The notes under the pieces were generated by a model. The model ran no database searches. It was not told where the DNA came from and was given only the letters and a program-made list of their open reading frames with translations. Positions 63,475 to 64,000 of a stretch of 64,000 nucleotides of DNA are shown one piece after another. A program made the position numbers and the translations under genes. Numbering within the stretch: position 1 is the first letter of the stretch; each line of letters starts with the position of its first letter. The DNA is from Enchytraeus crypticus (lineage: Eukaryota; Annelida; Clitellata; Enchytraeida; Enchytraeidae): positions 2,755,001 to 2,819,000 of the forward strand of contig CAJHZI010000514.1 of the NCBI GenBank assembly GCA_905160935.1, in the 5' to 3' direction.

Positions 63475-63700
63475 TAGTGAAATGATCAACTAGTTTTGGT
63501 ATCTTTCACTGTTAATACCACATGTTTAAGCCGTTAGACAATGAGGTCAATTTTCCTTGTAACTAGACTTGTGAATGTCTGAGATTTTACTCTCAGATCA
63601 GCATGGCTGGGATTCGAACTCAAGAGAGTTCAATTCACCTCAAGATCGGTCATTTAAAACTTCATGACGTTACCCCTACTCTTGAGCCAATGCCTCACTT
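63475..63700 (-). mobile_element. tRNA-derived SINE family 2, copy
   Basis: Minus strand shows ATTGGCTCAAGAGTAGGG (box A-like), GAGTTCGAATCCCAGC (box B-like) and the diagnostic GAGAGTAAAATCTCAGACAT, then a tail AAAGTGATAGATATCAAC-like. Five copies recognised in the window. Confidence 0.72.
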
Positions 63701-63744
63701 AATAAAATGTTTTGTTTTCTCGTTGGCAATCGATCTATAGAAGC

Positions 63745-63835
63745 TGGTGTTGCCTAAAGCTGGTAAAGCTAAGTTTAACGTCAGTTTCCTCACTCTAAAG
63801 CGATGTCACTGACGAGCGAGCCCAGGAGTCCACGG
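63745..63835 (-). mobile_element. tRNA-derived SINE family 1, 3' part
   Basis: Contains the body AAAGCTGGTAAAGCTAAGTT to AAAGCGATGTCACTGACGAG; the tRNA-like head is missing or diverged. Confidence 0.65.
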
Positions 63836-64000
63836 GTTACTGCAGTGAGAATAAAATTCATTTAAGTAGCAAGTCTACCAGCTAAGCCAAGTGACAGTCC
63901 TGAATAGTTTCTAAAATTTTAATTTGATAAACTTAGATCCACACGAAATTGTATAATTGGCTATTTAAGAATTATGACACATGTAGTACTCTACTAATGA

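Overview
The window is AT-rich, intron-rich animal nuclear DNA, most likely from an invertebrate. It has spliced genes with GT-AG introns, microexons of 17, 31 and 33 nt, RTE-type LINEs, tRNA- and 5S-derived SINEs, hAT transposons and many microsatellites. The phylum cannot be fixed from the sequence. No bacterial or organellar gene and no functional tRNA or rRNA gene was seen. All gene models were assembled by eye from splice sites, reading phase and protein motifs.

Layout. (1) About 1-22.9 kb, minus strand: two tandem genes for class I phosphatidylinositol transfer proteins. The upstream copy PITP-A (22871 to 12268) is complete, with a 279-residue product. It carries two 100-nt versions of exon 4 that must be mutually exclusive. 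The downstream copy PITP-B (7497 to 854, continuing off the left edge) has the same exon lengths for its first five exons. (2) 23-27.2 kb: a nest of hAT-type DNA transposons, two with perfect 8-bp target-site duplications, followed by degenerate telomere-like repeats. (3) 29.4-39.3 kb, plus strand: a ten-exon gene whose phases all agree, encoding a 749-residue C2H2 zinc-finger/coiled-coil protein that I do not recognise. (4) 39.6-58.2 kb, minus strand: an eight-exon cathepsin L-like cysteine protease gene with all catalytic residues, and relics of a second copy of its last exons just downstream. Intron 6 holds a nearly full-length RTE-clade LINE in the same orientation. (5) 58.2-64 kb: no gene recognised, but a 16-bp minisatellite, a 5S-derived SINE and other repeats.

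The most unusual theme is tandem repetition across 3' splice sites. PITP-B exon 3 and cathepsin exon 7 are each preceded by an array whose unit contains the acceptor AG plus the first part of the exon (65-bp and about 40-bp units, about seven copies each). PITP-B exon 4 has a degenerate version. Two other acceptors lie directly beside a (TA)n or (GAT)n tract. No functional pathway joins the genes: lipid transfer, lysosomal or secreted proteolysis, and probable nuclear regulation simply lie side by side.
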